This document shows, piece after piece, positions 50,359 through 57,931 of a stretch of 64,000 bases of DNA. Location: the NCBI GenBank assembly GCA_904420555.1, contig CAJFVO010000005.1:1-64000 (forward strand), given 5' to 3'. Made by a program: the position numbers and the translations under genes. The notes beneath the pieces were generated by a model, which saw only the letters and a program-made list of their open reading frames with translations, was not told the origin of the DNA and did no database searches. Source of the DNA: Candidatus Heritagella intestinalis. GTDB taxonomy: Bacteria > Bacillota > Clostridia > Oscillospirales > Acutalibacteraceae. Numbering within the stretch: the first letter of the stretch is position 1; each line of letters begins with the position of its first letter.

Positions 50359-51501
50359 TTATTCGGTTTTCCCTTTCCGGGGATAGGTAAAATACTGGTA
50401 ATACTGGCACTTAATCATGCCGTTATAGAGCTTGCGCCGCTTATCAGCCCGCCGGCCATAGCAATCCTCAAAGGTTTCATCCGGGCTGATAATGGAGTAG
50501 CTCCACCCGTGCTGGGGGACAAACACCTTGCCCATGACCCGGTACAGCTCCTGGGCCGACTGGATATCCAGCAGCCGCTCCCCGTAAGGCGGGTTGCAGA
50601 TGACACAGCCATACTCCCCTTCGGGCCGGAAGTCCCGGATATCCTGCACACGGGCCTTTACCCGGGCGATGACGCCGGCTTTTTTGGCGTTTTCCAAAGA
50701 GAGGGCCACAGCTGCCGGGTCGATGTCATAACCTTCCGCCTGGAAGGTGGCGTCCCGCTTCACCAAATCCCGGGCCCGCAGGCGCTCTTCCTGCCACACT
50801 TTGCTGTCCACCTGGCCCCATTTTTCCGCGGAAAACCGCCGCTGTAATCCCGGAGCGATGCCCAATGCATAGAGGGCCGCTTCGGTGAGAAGGGTGCCGG
50901 AGCCGCAGAAGGGGTCGATAAAGTGGCCGTCCGAACGCACCCGGGCCAGCTTCACCATAGCCGCCGCCAAGGTTTCCTTAATGGGGGCCTCTGTGGAATT
51001 CTGCCGGTATCCCCGCTTGTGAAGCCCTACCCCGGAGGTATCCAGCATCAGGCTGGCCTGGTCCTTCATCAAGAGGAACTGGATTTGATGAATGGGGCCG
51101 GTTTCCTCAAACCAGGACACCCGGTATTTGGATTTGAGCCGCTCTACCACTGCCTTTTTGATGATGGATTGGCAATCCGGCACGCTGTGGAGCTTGGAAT
51201 TCAGGGAGCGCCCCTTCACCGGGAAGGCGTCTGCTTTATCGATCCAGCGCTCCCAGGGCAGGGATTTCACCCCCTGGAACAGCTCTTCAAAGGTGCGGGC
51301 AGGAAACGTGCCCAGGTGGATTAAAATCCGCTCGCTGTACCGGGAGCCCATATTGGCCCGGGCCAGCATCTGTTCATCCCCCTTGAAAAACACCCGCCCG
51401 TTTTCCGGCCGGACATCCGCCGCCTCCATATCCCGGAGCTCTTCCCCCACCAGGCCCTCTACGCCCAGCAGGCAAGGGGCAACCATTTCAAACTGTTCCA
51501 T
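50359..51501 (-). CDS. THUMP-domain rRNA guanine-N2 methyltransferase (RlmL/YpsC-like)
   Basis: A 380-residue SAM-dependent RNA methyltransferase. An N-terminal THUMP/ferredoxin-like RNA-binding part (residues 1-160) is followed by a Rossmann domain with DPFCGSGTLLTEAAL near residue 195 (SAM binding) and NPPYGERL near residue 306 (target base). In E. coli RlmL modifies G2445 of 23S rRNA. This protein has the length of the Bacillus YpsC form without the C-terminal RlmK half. AAAGGAAC precedes the ATG. Confidence 0.88.
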   Translation of the reverse strand: MEQFEMVAPCLLGVEGLVGEELRDMEAADVRPENGRVFFKGDEQMLARANMGSRYSERILIHLGTFPARTFEELFQGVKSLPWERWIDKADAFPVKGRSLNSKLHSVPDCQSIIKKAVVERLKSKYRVSWFEETGPIHQIQFLLMKDQASLMLDTSGVGLHKRGYRQNSTEAPIKETLAAAMVKLARVRSDGHFIDPFCGSGTLLTEAALYALGIAPGLQRRFSAEKWGQVDSKVWQEERLRARDLVKRDATFQAEGYDIDPAAVALSLENAKKAGVIARVKARVQDIRDFRPEGEYGCVICNPPYGERLLDIQSAQELYRVMGKVFVPQHGWSYSIISPDETFEDCYGRRADKRRKLYNGMIKCQYYQYFTYPRKGKTE

Positions 51502-51607
51502 TCCGATAACCGTTCCTTTCTCCTATTCTGCTTTAGATTGTACCATAGACCGGCATCCAGCGCAAATCTTTCGAAACCTCCCACGGATTCCTGAAACAGC
51601 TGCAAAA

Positions 51608-51630
51608 GGGCCGCGCTTTTGGCGCGGCCC
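51608..51630 (-). terminator. Terminator of the HPF gene
   Basis: GGGCCGCGC / GCGCGGCCC, perfect, with a 5-base loop, then TTTTGC on the minus strand. Confidence 0.8.
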
Positions 51631-51654
51631 CCATCCATGCATTGTTAGGGTATT

Positions 51655-52203
51655 TTATTCGCTGTCCGGCTCCAGCAGGCCATACTTCCCGTCCTTGCGG
51701 CGGTACACCACGTTGATCTCGTTGCTCTCGGTATTCCGGAACATAAAGAACTGGTGCTCCAGCATATTCATCTGCAAAATCGCCTCGTCCACGCTGGCGG
51801 GCTTCACATAGAAGCGCTTGGTCTTGACCACCTCATACTCCCCGGTATCCTCGTCCACCGGCTCGGAGTCCTCCGCGTACTCCTGTACATACTGGTCGAT
51901 AGCGCCGCCGCTGTGGAACCGCTTTTCCAGACGGGTCTTGTTCTTGCGGATCTGCCGGCCCAGAGCGGAAATAACCTTGTCCAAGGCGTCGTTCATTTCT
52001 GCGGCGGTTTCCTCCGCGCGGCAGATCATGCCCGGCTGACGGATGGTGATTTCCACGGTCTGACGATTGCGCTCTACGGTAACGGTCACATTGGCCTCGG
52101 CATCCTCGTCGAAAATCCGGTCAAAACGCATGAGCTTCCGGGTGGCGAGCTCCTTGAAGTTATCCCGCAGGGTGACCTTTCTGCCGATGATCGTAATTTT
52201 CAT
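51655..52203 (-). CDS. hpf: Ribosome hibernation promoting factor, long form
   Basis: A 182-residue protein that parks ribosomes as 100S dimers in stationary phase. The N-terminal S30AE domain (residues 1-95, MKITIIGRKVTLRDNFKE at the start) sits at the decoding site. The C-terminal 55 residues (KRFYVKPASVDEAILQM ... VVYRRKDGKYGLLEP) dimerise. The ATG at 52203 has AGGAG upstream. Long-form HPF is typical of Firmicutes. It has its own terminator, and a TATACT -10 box lies near 52299. Confidence 0.92.
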   Translation of the reverse strand: MKITIIGRKVTLRDNFKELATRKLMRFDRIFDEDAEANVTVTVERNRQTVEITIRQPGMICRAEETAAEMNDALDKVISALGRQIRKNKTRLEKRFHSGGAIDQYVQEYAEDSEPVDEDTGEYEVVKTKRFYVKPASVDEAILQMNMLEHQFFMFRNTESNEINVVYRRKDGKYGLLEPDSE

Positions 52204-52389
52204 GCCAACATCTCCTAACACTTTTAGACTGTGCAGGCGCTTTCCGGGAAGCTCCCTTCCGGGGAGTTGCTCCCTGGAAAAGCATTCCTGTGTTTCATCT
52301 ATAGTATAACACAATCAATAAAAATTTTAAAGAGTTTTGTTGACAATCCGTGAAGAAATTTTACATTTTTTGTTGCATTGCCCGAGACC

Positions 52390-53235
52390 TTACAGGATTG
52401 CCTCCCCGTGGCGGGTCACATGACAGCCCACATTCACCGCCAAAGGCAGCCCGGCAATGTGGGTGGGATAAGTTTCAATGTTCACAGCCAAGGCGGTAGT
52501 ACACCCGCCAAAGCCCTGGGGCCCGATGTCCAGGCTGTTCACCGCCTCCAGCATCTCCGCCTCCAGCTGTGCATAGAAGGGGTCCGGGTTCCGCTGGGAA
52601 ACCGGACGGCACAGGGCCTTTTTGGCCAGCAGGGCGCACAGCTCAAAGTCGCCGCCAATGCCCACTCCCAGCATCATGGGCGGGCAGGGATTGGCCCCGG
52701 CCAACCGGGCCGTCTCCGCCACAGCGCCGATAATCTGCTCCCGGGTGGCGGAAGGCGTTAGCATCACCACTCGGCTCATGTTCTCGCTGCCAAAGCCCTT
52801 GGGGGCCACCATCAGATGGACTTTATCCCCGGGCACCAGCCGGGTGTGGAGCACGGCCGGGGTATTGTCGTTGGTGTTTCCCCGGCGAATAGGGTCTGCC
52901 ACCACGGAACAGCGGAGAAGGCCCTCCACATAGCCCTGGCGCACCCCCTCGTTGACGGCGTCCTCAAAATTCCCGTCAATATGTACGTCCTGGCCGATTT
53001 CGGCGAACACCACCGCCATGCCCGTATCCTGGCACACCGGCAAAGAGAGCTCCCGGGCAGCGTCCATGTTGGCGCAGAGGTCCTCCATAATGGACTTTCC
53101 AATGGGGTGCTCCTCCTTCTGGGCGGCGCAGCGGATGCACTGCTCCAAATCCTGGGGCAGCTCCCGGTTGGCCTCCATGCACAGCCGGCGCACCTGCCGG
53201 GTAATTTCCTCGGCTGCAATCACACGGATTCCCAC
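52390..53235 (-). CDS. Fumarate hydratase class I, alpha subunit, without its beta partner
   Basis: A 281-residue subunit of the two-part, oxygen-sensitive fumarase (also TtdA-like tartrate dehydratase). Cluster Cys are seen in VCQDTGM near residue 68, GGDFELC near 197 and GFGGCTTA near 243. NTNDNTPAV and the VAPKGFGSENMS motif near 147 are family marks. It starts with GTG behind AAGGAGG, which lies in the end of the amidohydrolase gene. The beta subunit usually follows directly, but here HPF follows. A tartrate or other hydroxy-acid substrate is possible. Confidence 0.88.
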   Translation of the reverse strand: MGIRVIAAEEITRQVRRLCMEANRELPQDLEQCIRCAAQKEEHPIGKSIMEDLCANMDAARELSLPVCQDTGMAVVFAEIGQDVHIDGNFEDAVNEGVRQGYVEGLLRCSVVADPIRRGNTNDNTPAVLHTRLVPGDKVHLMVAPKGFGSENMSRVVMLTPSATREQIIGAVAETARLAGANPCPPMMLGVGIGGDFELCALLAKKALCRPVSQRNPDPFYAQLEAEMLEAVNSLDIGPQGFGGCTTALAVNIETYPTHIAGLPLAVNVGCHVTRHGEAIL

Positions 53236-53238
53236 AGC

Positions 53239-54405
53239 TTATTCCTCCTTCCCAATTTCACGGCCTGCCACAAACACCCGCTCCGGCTTAGCGGCCAAAG
53301 TCAGGGGATCAGCCCGGAACACCACACAGTCTGCGTCTTTGCCCACAGCCAAAGAGCCCACCCGGTTGTCGATGCCGCAGATCCGGGCCGGCTCAATGGT
53401 AATGGCCCGCAGGGCGGCGGCAGGCTCCATGCCTTCCCGAGCAGCCAGACCCGCGCACAGGGGCAGGTACTGGAGCGGGATGACCGGATGGTCAGTGATA
53501 ATGGCGGTCTGCACCCCGGCGGCCGACAGTTTTCCCGGACAAGCGGGAGTCAGGTTCCGCAGCTCCGGCTTAGAGCGGTCGCAGAGAACGGGCCCGCTGA
53601 GAACCCGGGCTTTTTTCTCCGCCAGCTCTTCCGTAATCAGGTGGCCCTCTGTGCCGTGGACGATGACATAGTCCAGATTAAATTCTTCGCCAATGCGAAT
53701 GGCTGTGAAGATATCGTCGGCCCGGTGGCAGTGGATGTGGGCCTGAATTTCTCTCCGGAGGAGAGGCAGCAGGGCTTCACACCTGGCGTCGTACTCCGGC
53801 GGGTCGAATTCGTCCTCTGCCCGGGACTTCTCCAGGTCGTCCAGATACCGCTCTGCCTTATAGAGCTGCTCCCGAATCAGGGCCGCTGTGGCCATACGGG
53901 TAACAGGCGCCTGGCTTTTGCCATGATACACGGTTTTGGGATTCTCTCCCAGGGCCATTTTCATGGCCAAAGGCGCTTTTACGATCATTTTGTCGATGCA
54001 GCGGCCATAGGTCTTTACCGCTGCCATCTGGCCGCCAATGGGATTGGCGCTGCCGGGGCCGGTGACAACGGTGGTTACACCGGCTTCCAACGCCTCCCGG
54101 AAACAGCGGTCCATGGGGTTCAGAGCGTCAATGGCACGGAGCTGGGGGGTCAGGGGGTCGGTTTCCTCGTTGCCGTCGTCCCCTTCAAAGCCCAGGCCGT
54201 CCTCCCACATTCCCAGGTGGGTATGGGCGTCGATAAAGCCGGGATAAACATGGGCGCCGTCCAGATCCAGCCACGTCTCCCCGGGCTTCTCCGGGCAGAC
54301 CCCCATGGGGCCCAGGCCGGTAATCACGCCGTTTTCGGCAGTAAGCCAGCCGTTTTCATAGTCAATCCCTTCCATGGTATGAAGAACTGCGTTTTTAATG
54401 CGCAT
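53239..54405 (-). CDS. Amidohydrolase of the imidazolonepropionase-like group
   Basis: A 388-residue metal-dependent hydrolase. The HxH motif is in DAHTHLGMWEDG near residue 60, with further metal ligands in HIHCHRADD near 217, VHGTEGHL near 241 and ITDHPVI near 299. It hydrolyses an amide or cyclic-imide bond of unknown substrate. AAAGGAGG precedes the ATG. Its last codons contain the ribosome site of the fumarase-alpha gene, so they are translated together; a joint catabolic pathway is possible. Confidence 0.82.
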   Translation of the reverse strand: MRIKNAVLHTMEGIDYENGWLTAENGVITGLGPMGVCPEKPGETWLDLDGAHVYPGFIDAHTHLGMWEDGLGFEGDDGNEETDPLTPQLRAIDALNPMDRCFREALEAGVTTVVTGPGSANPIGGQMAAVKTYGRCIDKMIVKAPLAMKMALGENPKTVYHGKSQAPVTRMATAALIREQLYKAERYLDDLEKSRAEDEFDPPEYDARCEALLPLLRREIQAHIHCHRADDIFTAIRIGEEFNLDYVIVHGTEGHLITEELAEKKARVLSGPVLCDRSKPELRNLTPACPGKLSAAGVQTAIITDHPVIPLQYLPLCAGLAAREGMEPAAALRAITIEPARICGIDNRVGSLAVGKDADCVVFRADPLTLAAKPERVFVAGREIGKEE

Positions 54406-54436
54406 GGTATTTCCTCCTTTAACGTCATGATATAAA

Positions 54437-54460
54437 AAAGGCGGGGGACTCCCCGCCTTT
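54437..54460 (-). terminator. Terminator of the S1-domain gene
   Basis: AAAGGCGGGG / CCCCGCCTTT with a 4-base loop, then TTTTTTAT on the minus strand. Confidence 0.85.
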
Positions 54461-54473
54461 CGTTGTTTTCGGT

Positions 54474-54956
54474 TTATCCTCTGGAATTGCCATGGCGGGA
54501 GAAGCCTCCGCGCTTGCCCTCCACGGCCCGTTTCAGATCAGACATCTTTTCATCGCTGCTCTGCTTGAAGCGGGACATCATGTCTTCAAAGCTGCCGCCC
54601 TCAATGCGGCGGCTCTGCCATTCGTAATTGCCGGGACGTCCGGGGCTCACTGCCGCCGGCCGGGGCTGACGGGGAGCACGGGGACGGTTGTTTTCCCTGC
54701 GCTGGGGCTGCTGCTGGGCAGGATCCAACGCCTTCTTCATGGAGAGGCTGATCTTCCCTTCTTCACTGATGCCAAGCACCTTGACCTTTACTGTCTGGTT
54801 TTCGGTGACAAAGTCCCGGATCTCCTTGACAAAAACCGGTGCAATCTCCGAAATGTGTACCATGCCGGTTTTGCCTCCGGGCAGTTCCACAAACGCCCCG
54901 AACTTCGTGATCCCTGTGACCTTGCCTTCCAGAATCGCTCCTACCTCAAGCTGCAT
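54474..54956 (-). CDS. S1 RNA-binding protein (YabR-like)
   Basis: A 160-residue protein. The N-terminal S1 domain covers residues 1-75 (GAILEGKVTGITKFGAFVEL, HISEI, KVLGISEEGKISLSMK). The rest is a basic, Arg/Pro/Gln-rich disordered tail that could bind RNA. The Bacillus orthologue YabR also ends the yabO-yabP-yabQ-divIC block. TAAGGAGG lies before the ATG. Confidence 0.85.
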   Translation of the reverse strand: MQLEVGAILEGKVTGITKFGAFVELPGGKTGMVHISEIAPVFVKEIRDFVTENQTVKVKVLGISEEGKISLSMKKALDPAQQQPQRRENNRPRAPRQPRPAAVSPGRPGNYEWQSRRIEGGSFEDMMSRFKQSSDEKMSDLKRAVEGKRGGFSRHGNSRG

Positions 54957-55002
54957 ACCTGACTGTTTTCCTCCTTAACATGATGAATACCGAGTTCCTT
55001 CC

Positions 55003-55305
55003 CTATTCACCGGAAATGATAATAAATACGCGCTCTCCTGCCTTGGCATAATCCAATTCTTCCCTGGCAACGCGCTCCGCGTATTCGCTGCCGTCCTTTT
55101 CGGTGGCGGCGATACTCTGGCGGAGTTGTTCGTTTTCCACTTCCTGCACTTGAATTTGGTTTTGCAGGGCTTCCAGCTGGCTCCGTTTCTGCTGAATCTG
55201 GATTTGCTGGTTAATCAGCGCCGCCGCCACATAGACGACCAAACAGAGGATGGCAACCCGAAGCAGGATGCTCTTTTTTACCTTTTTCTTCTTCACTTCC
55301 CGCAC
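55003..55305 (-). CDS. divIC: Septum formation initiator (DivIC/FtsL family)
   Basis: A 100-residue bitopic division protein: a basic cytosolic start (KKKKVKKS), one membrane segment near residues 14-30 and a long coiled coil (INQQIQIQQKRSQLEALQNQ) outside the cell. It joins FtsB/FtsL-type complexes at the septum. It starts with GTG behind GGGAGG. Position behind yabQ matches Bacillus divIC. Confidence 0.88.
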   Translation of the reverse strand: MREVKKKKVKKSILLRVAILCLVVYVAAALINQQIQIQQKRSQLEALQNQIQVQEVENEQLRQSIAATEKDGSEYAERVAREELDYAKAGERVFIIISGE

Positions 55306-55355
55306 GGGTGATTCCTCCCTTCGCGCTAAAAAGCCTGCACTTTCGGTCTTCTTGA

Positions 55356-55883
55356 TTATACACTACTCTCCCCTTTGGTTTCAAGGGATTTTTTCCGTTT
55401 CCTGCGGTTATTTTTCCTTTTTTTGCCCCATTTGCCTGTAAATTTCCCAGCGACCCAGCGACCCACTCGGCAAAACCATCCAAAAAGCCGCCTTACCACT
55501 CTCCGCAGCAGCCGGGAGACCCACCGCACGATCCCGCGCAGCCCCTGGGCGGCCCAGAGGGTCAACTCCCCAAAAGTCAGGGCCCAGACACACATGCCGA
55601 TGCCCTCTCCTGCCAGGAGATAAAACCGGAGCTGTCCGGCCTCCGCCGCCAGGGCCGCTATAAAAGTGGCCAGGGCCGCCGCCGTCATAAAGAGAAGGTC
55701 AAACAAAAAACGCTGCCGCTTCCCGCCTCCCAGCACCATATGCAGCACTCGAAAGCCGTCATACAGGGCACCAAGGGCCGCCCCCATCACCAGGGCCAGC
55801 AGGAAGCCGGGCCAGAACCCGCCCTCCACGGCTTTATCGGAAGAGCCGGGAGAAGAAGGACCCCTGCTGGCGGTTTTCCGCAT
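55356..55883 (-). CDS. yabQ: Spore cortex biosynthesis protein YabQ
   Basis: A membrane protein of 175 residues, or 157 if a GTG at 55829 directly behind the yabP stop is used. The motif LGALYDGFRVL near residue 38 and four to five hydrophobic segments mark YabQ, which is needed for cortex formation in the mother cell. The C-terminus is very basic (Lys/Arg runs). The ATG at 55883 overlaps yabP by 50 bases, and neither start has a good ribosome site, so coupling to yabP is likely. Confidence 0.82.
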   Translation of the reverse strand: MRKTASRGPSSPGSSDKAVEGGFWPGFLLALVMGAALGALYDGFRVLHMVLGGGKRQRFLFDLLFMTAAALATFIAALAAEAGQLRFYLLAGEGIGMCVWALTFGELTLWAAQGLRGIVRWVSRLLRRVVRRLFGWFCRVGRWVAGKFTGKWGKKRKNNRRKRKKSLETKGESSV

Positions 55884-56142
55884 AGGTCAGGGAGAGCACT
55901 TCCCCGGTAACGGTGAGCTCCCCGGATTCGGTGTTCAGCCGGCCCATATGCAGGTCCCGGCCCCGAATCACCAGCTGCCCTTCCTCCGTATAGGCTACAA
56001 TGGTCTGGTCGTCATAGCTGTCCACATTGGTGACGCCGGTAGCTGTGAGATTTTTCCGGCCTTCCAACACCAGGCTGTGGGGAATGGGCTTTTTCTCTGC
56101 CGTCCCGCCCGGCCGCCGCATATCCGAAGTAATCATGGTCAT
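55834..56142 (-). CDS. yabP: Sporulation protein YabP
   Basis: A 102-residue beta-rich protein of the YabP/YqfC family: HSLVLEGRKNLTATGVTNVDSYDDQTI (start HSLVLEGRKN) and VIRGRDLHMGRLNTESGELTVTGEV are typical. It is needed for spore coat/cortex development in Bacillus. The ATG at 56142 has AAAGG 12 bases upstream. It lies between the S4-domain gene and yabQ as in Bacillus. Confidence 0.88.
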   Translation of the reverse strand: MTMITSDMRRPGGTAEKKPIPHSLVLEGRKNLTATGVTNVDSYDDQTIVAYTEEGQLVIRGRDLHMGRLNTESGELTVTGEVLSLTYAENRQQGSFFSRLFR

Positions 56143-56261
56143 TGCCGTACACATCCTTTCCCGTCCCCCAGAGGGGGTTCCCTACAGCATACGCGGGACA
56201 GTGGGAAAATATGAAAGCCCGGGCCGGCTCCAGAAAAGCCATGCCCGGGCCAAAACCGCGG

Positions 56262-56504
56262 TTATTCCAAAATCTGATACAAATCCGAGGCGGCCTCTTT
56301 GCGCACCGTCTCCGATACGTCCAGCACCTTGGCCCGGATGGGGCGGCTGCCAAGCTGCAGCTCCAGCACATCCCCCACCTTGACGTCATAGGAGGCCCGG
56401 GCGGGCTTGCCATTGACCAGCACCCGGCCGGCATCACAGGCCTCGTTGGCCACGGTGCGGCGCTTGATAATCCGGGATACCTTGAGATATTTATCCAGCC
56501 TCAC
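56262..56504 (-). CDS. S4 RNA-binding protein RqcP/YabO-like
   Basis: An 80-residue protein that is almost entirely one S4 domain: VRLDKYLKVSRIIKRRT at the start, AGRVLVNGKPA near residue 30. Relatives (RqcP, Hsp15) bind 50S-nascent chain complexes in ribosome quality control. It starts with GTG at 56504, with AAAGGAG nine bases before. The longer frame upstream has no start signal. The position in the yab cluster fits yabO. Confidence 0.88.
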   Translation of the reverse strand: MRLDKYLKVSRIIKRRTVANEACDAGRVLVNGKPARASYDVKVGDVLELQLGSRPIRAKVLDVSETVRKEAASDLYQILE

Positions 56505-56672
56505 AGGGCTCAGCTCCTTTCTGGTTTTCCAGCGCTTTGCCGGAAGTTCATTTACATTAAAATAAAAAGGCATAACGCCGCTGCAAACTGCCGCCGCGCT
56601 ATGCCCAAAAGCCGGAACCCCGGGAAACCCTGGAACTCCGGCTGAAGCACCCAAATTACTCTTTAGGGAGAA

Positions 56673-56948
56673 TTAGTGATCCACTGCCTCTTTGAAAGCC
56701 CGGCCAGCCTTGAAAGCGGGGGACTTGGAAGCGGGGATAGTAATGGGGGCGTTGGTTCTGGGATCGCGGCCCTGGCGCTCGCTGCGGCTGCGCACCTCAA
56801 AGGTACCAAAGCCCACCAGCTGCACCTTCTCCTCCTTGGAAAGGGTCTCAACGATGGCTTCCAGCATAGCGTTAACGGCGTTGTCCGCGTCTTTCTTGGA
56901 CAAACCGGACTTTTCTGCAACAGCAGCAATCAATTCAGTCTTGTTCAT
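56673..56948 (-). CDS. hup: HU-family DNA-binding protein
   Basis: A 91-residue nucleoid protein. MNKTELIAAVAEKSGLSKKD at the N-terminus, the core VGFGTFEVRSRSERQGRDP and the DNA-arm tip with NAPITIPASKSPAFKAG are standard. It bends DNA as a dimer. TTGGAGG precedes the ATG. Many Clostridia have hup inside the yab cluster. Confidence 0.95.
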   Translation of the reverse strand: MNKTELIAAVAEKSGLSKKDADNAVNAMLEAIVETLSKEEKVQLVGFGTFEVRSRSERQGRDPRTNAPITIPASKSPAFKAGRAFKEAVDH

Positions 56949-57056
56949 TTTTAAGCCTCCAAAGTAGTTTTATATCTATTCACAGGCAGTCCGAAGGCGT
57001 TCCTCCGGGCCTGGGAATGGCGCAATATTGGGGAACACCGGGATACCATGATCCTC

Positions 57057-57866
57057 TCAGGCCTGTTCCTTTTTCTCCTGATTCTTCACCGCGTCCCACA
57101 AGGCGTCCAGCTCTTCCAGGGAGGCGCTTTGCATATCCAGGCCCTGGGCAATGGCAGCCTGCTCCACCTTTTCAAAGCGGCGGATAAACTTATCGCAGGC
57201 CCGGGTCAGGGCCTCTTCCGGCTCCGCATGGACAAACCGGGAAACATTCACTGCCGCAAACAGCAGATCTCCCGCTTCCTCCATACAGGCCTCTGCATTT
57301 CCGGCGGCCGCAGCAGCCCGCACTTCGGCCAGCTCTTCCTCTACCTTATCCATAGCGCCCTGGGCGTTGGGCCAGTCAAATCCCGCTTTGGCGGCCTTTT
57401 TCTGCACCTTCTCGCTGCGCATCAGGGCAGGCAGGGCCCGGGAAACGCTCTTGAGGACATCCGTCGTCGTTTCCTGATGCTTGCTGGCCTTTTTGGCGGC
57501 ATCCCAATTTTTCAGGGCTTCCTCTTCATTGCCGGCCGCACTGGAACCGAACACATGGGGGTGCCGGTACACCAGCTTTTGGGCCACGCCATTGACCACA
57601 TCGGCAAAATCGAAGCCGCCAGCTTCCTTCTCAATCTGGCAGTGAAGCACTACCTGCAGCAGCACATCCCCCAGCTCTTCCTGGAGAAGGGGCTGGTCAT
57701 GGGTGTCGATGGCCTCTATGGCTTCATAGGTCTCTTCGATAAAATTGGCCCGGGTACTCTCATGGGTCTGGGCCCGGTCCCAGGGGCAGCCTTCCGGGGA
57801 GCGGAGGATCTCCATAATCCGCAGAAGGTCCTCCATGGTATAAACGTCTTTTCTCTCAAAATCCAT
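57057..57866 (-). CDS. mazG: Nucleoside triphosphate pyrophosphohydrolase MazG
   Basis: A 269-residue two-domain MazG. GCPWDRAQTHES near residue 27 and the metal motif EELGDVLLQVVLH near residue 64 are clear. A second, weaker MazG repeat has EEELAEVRAA and EEAGDLLFAAVNV near residue 190. It cleaves NTPs to NMPs and pyrophosphate. The Bacillus YabN has an extra methylase domain at its N-terminus, which is absent here. GGAGGAG precedes the ATG. Confidence 0.9.
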   Translation of the reverse strand: MDFERKDVYTMEDLLRIMEILRSPEGCPWDRAQTHESTRANFIEETYEAIEAIDTHDQPLLQEELGDVLLQVVLHCQIEKEAGGFDFADVVNGVAQKLVYRHPHVFGSSAAGNEEEALKNWDAAKKASKHQETTTDVLKSVSRALPALMRSEKVQKKAAKAGFDWPNAQGAMDKVEEELAEVRAAAAAGNAEACMEEAGDLLFAAVNVSRFVHAEPEEALTRACDKFIRRFEKVEQAAIAQGLDMQSASLEELDALWDAVKNQEKKEQA

Positions 57867-57931
57867 GTGTTTCTCCTCCCGTTTTCCTTAGGGCTTTCCC
57901 ATGAGCCTAAAAAGCAAAATTCGTTCTTATT

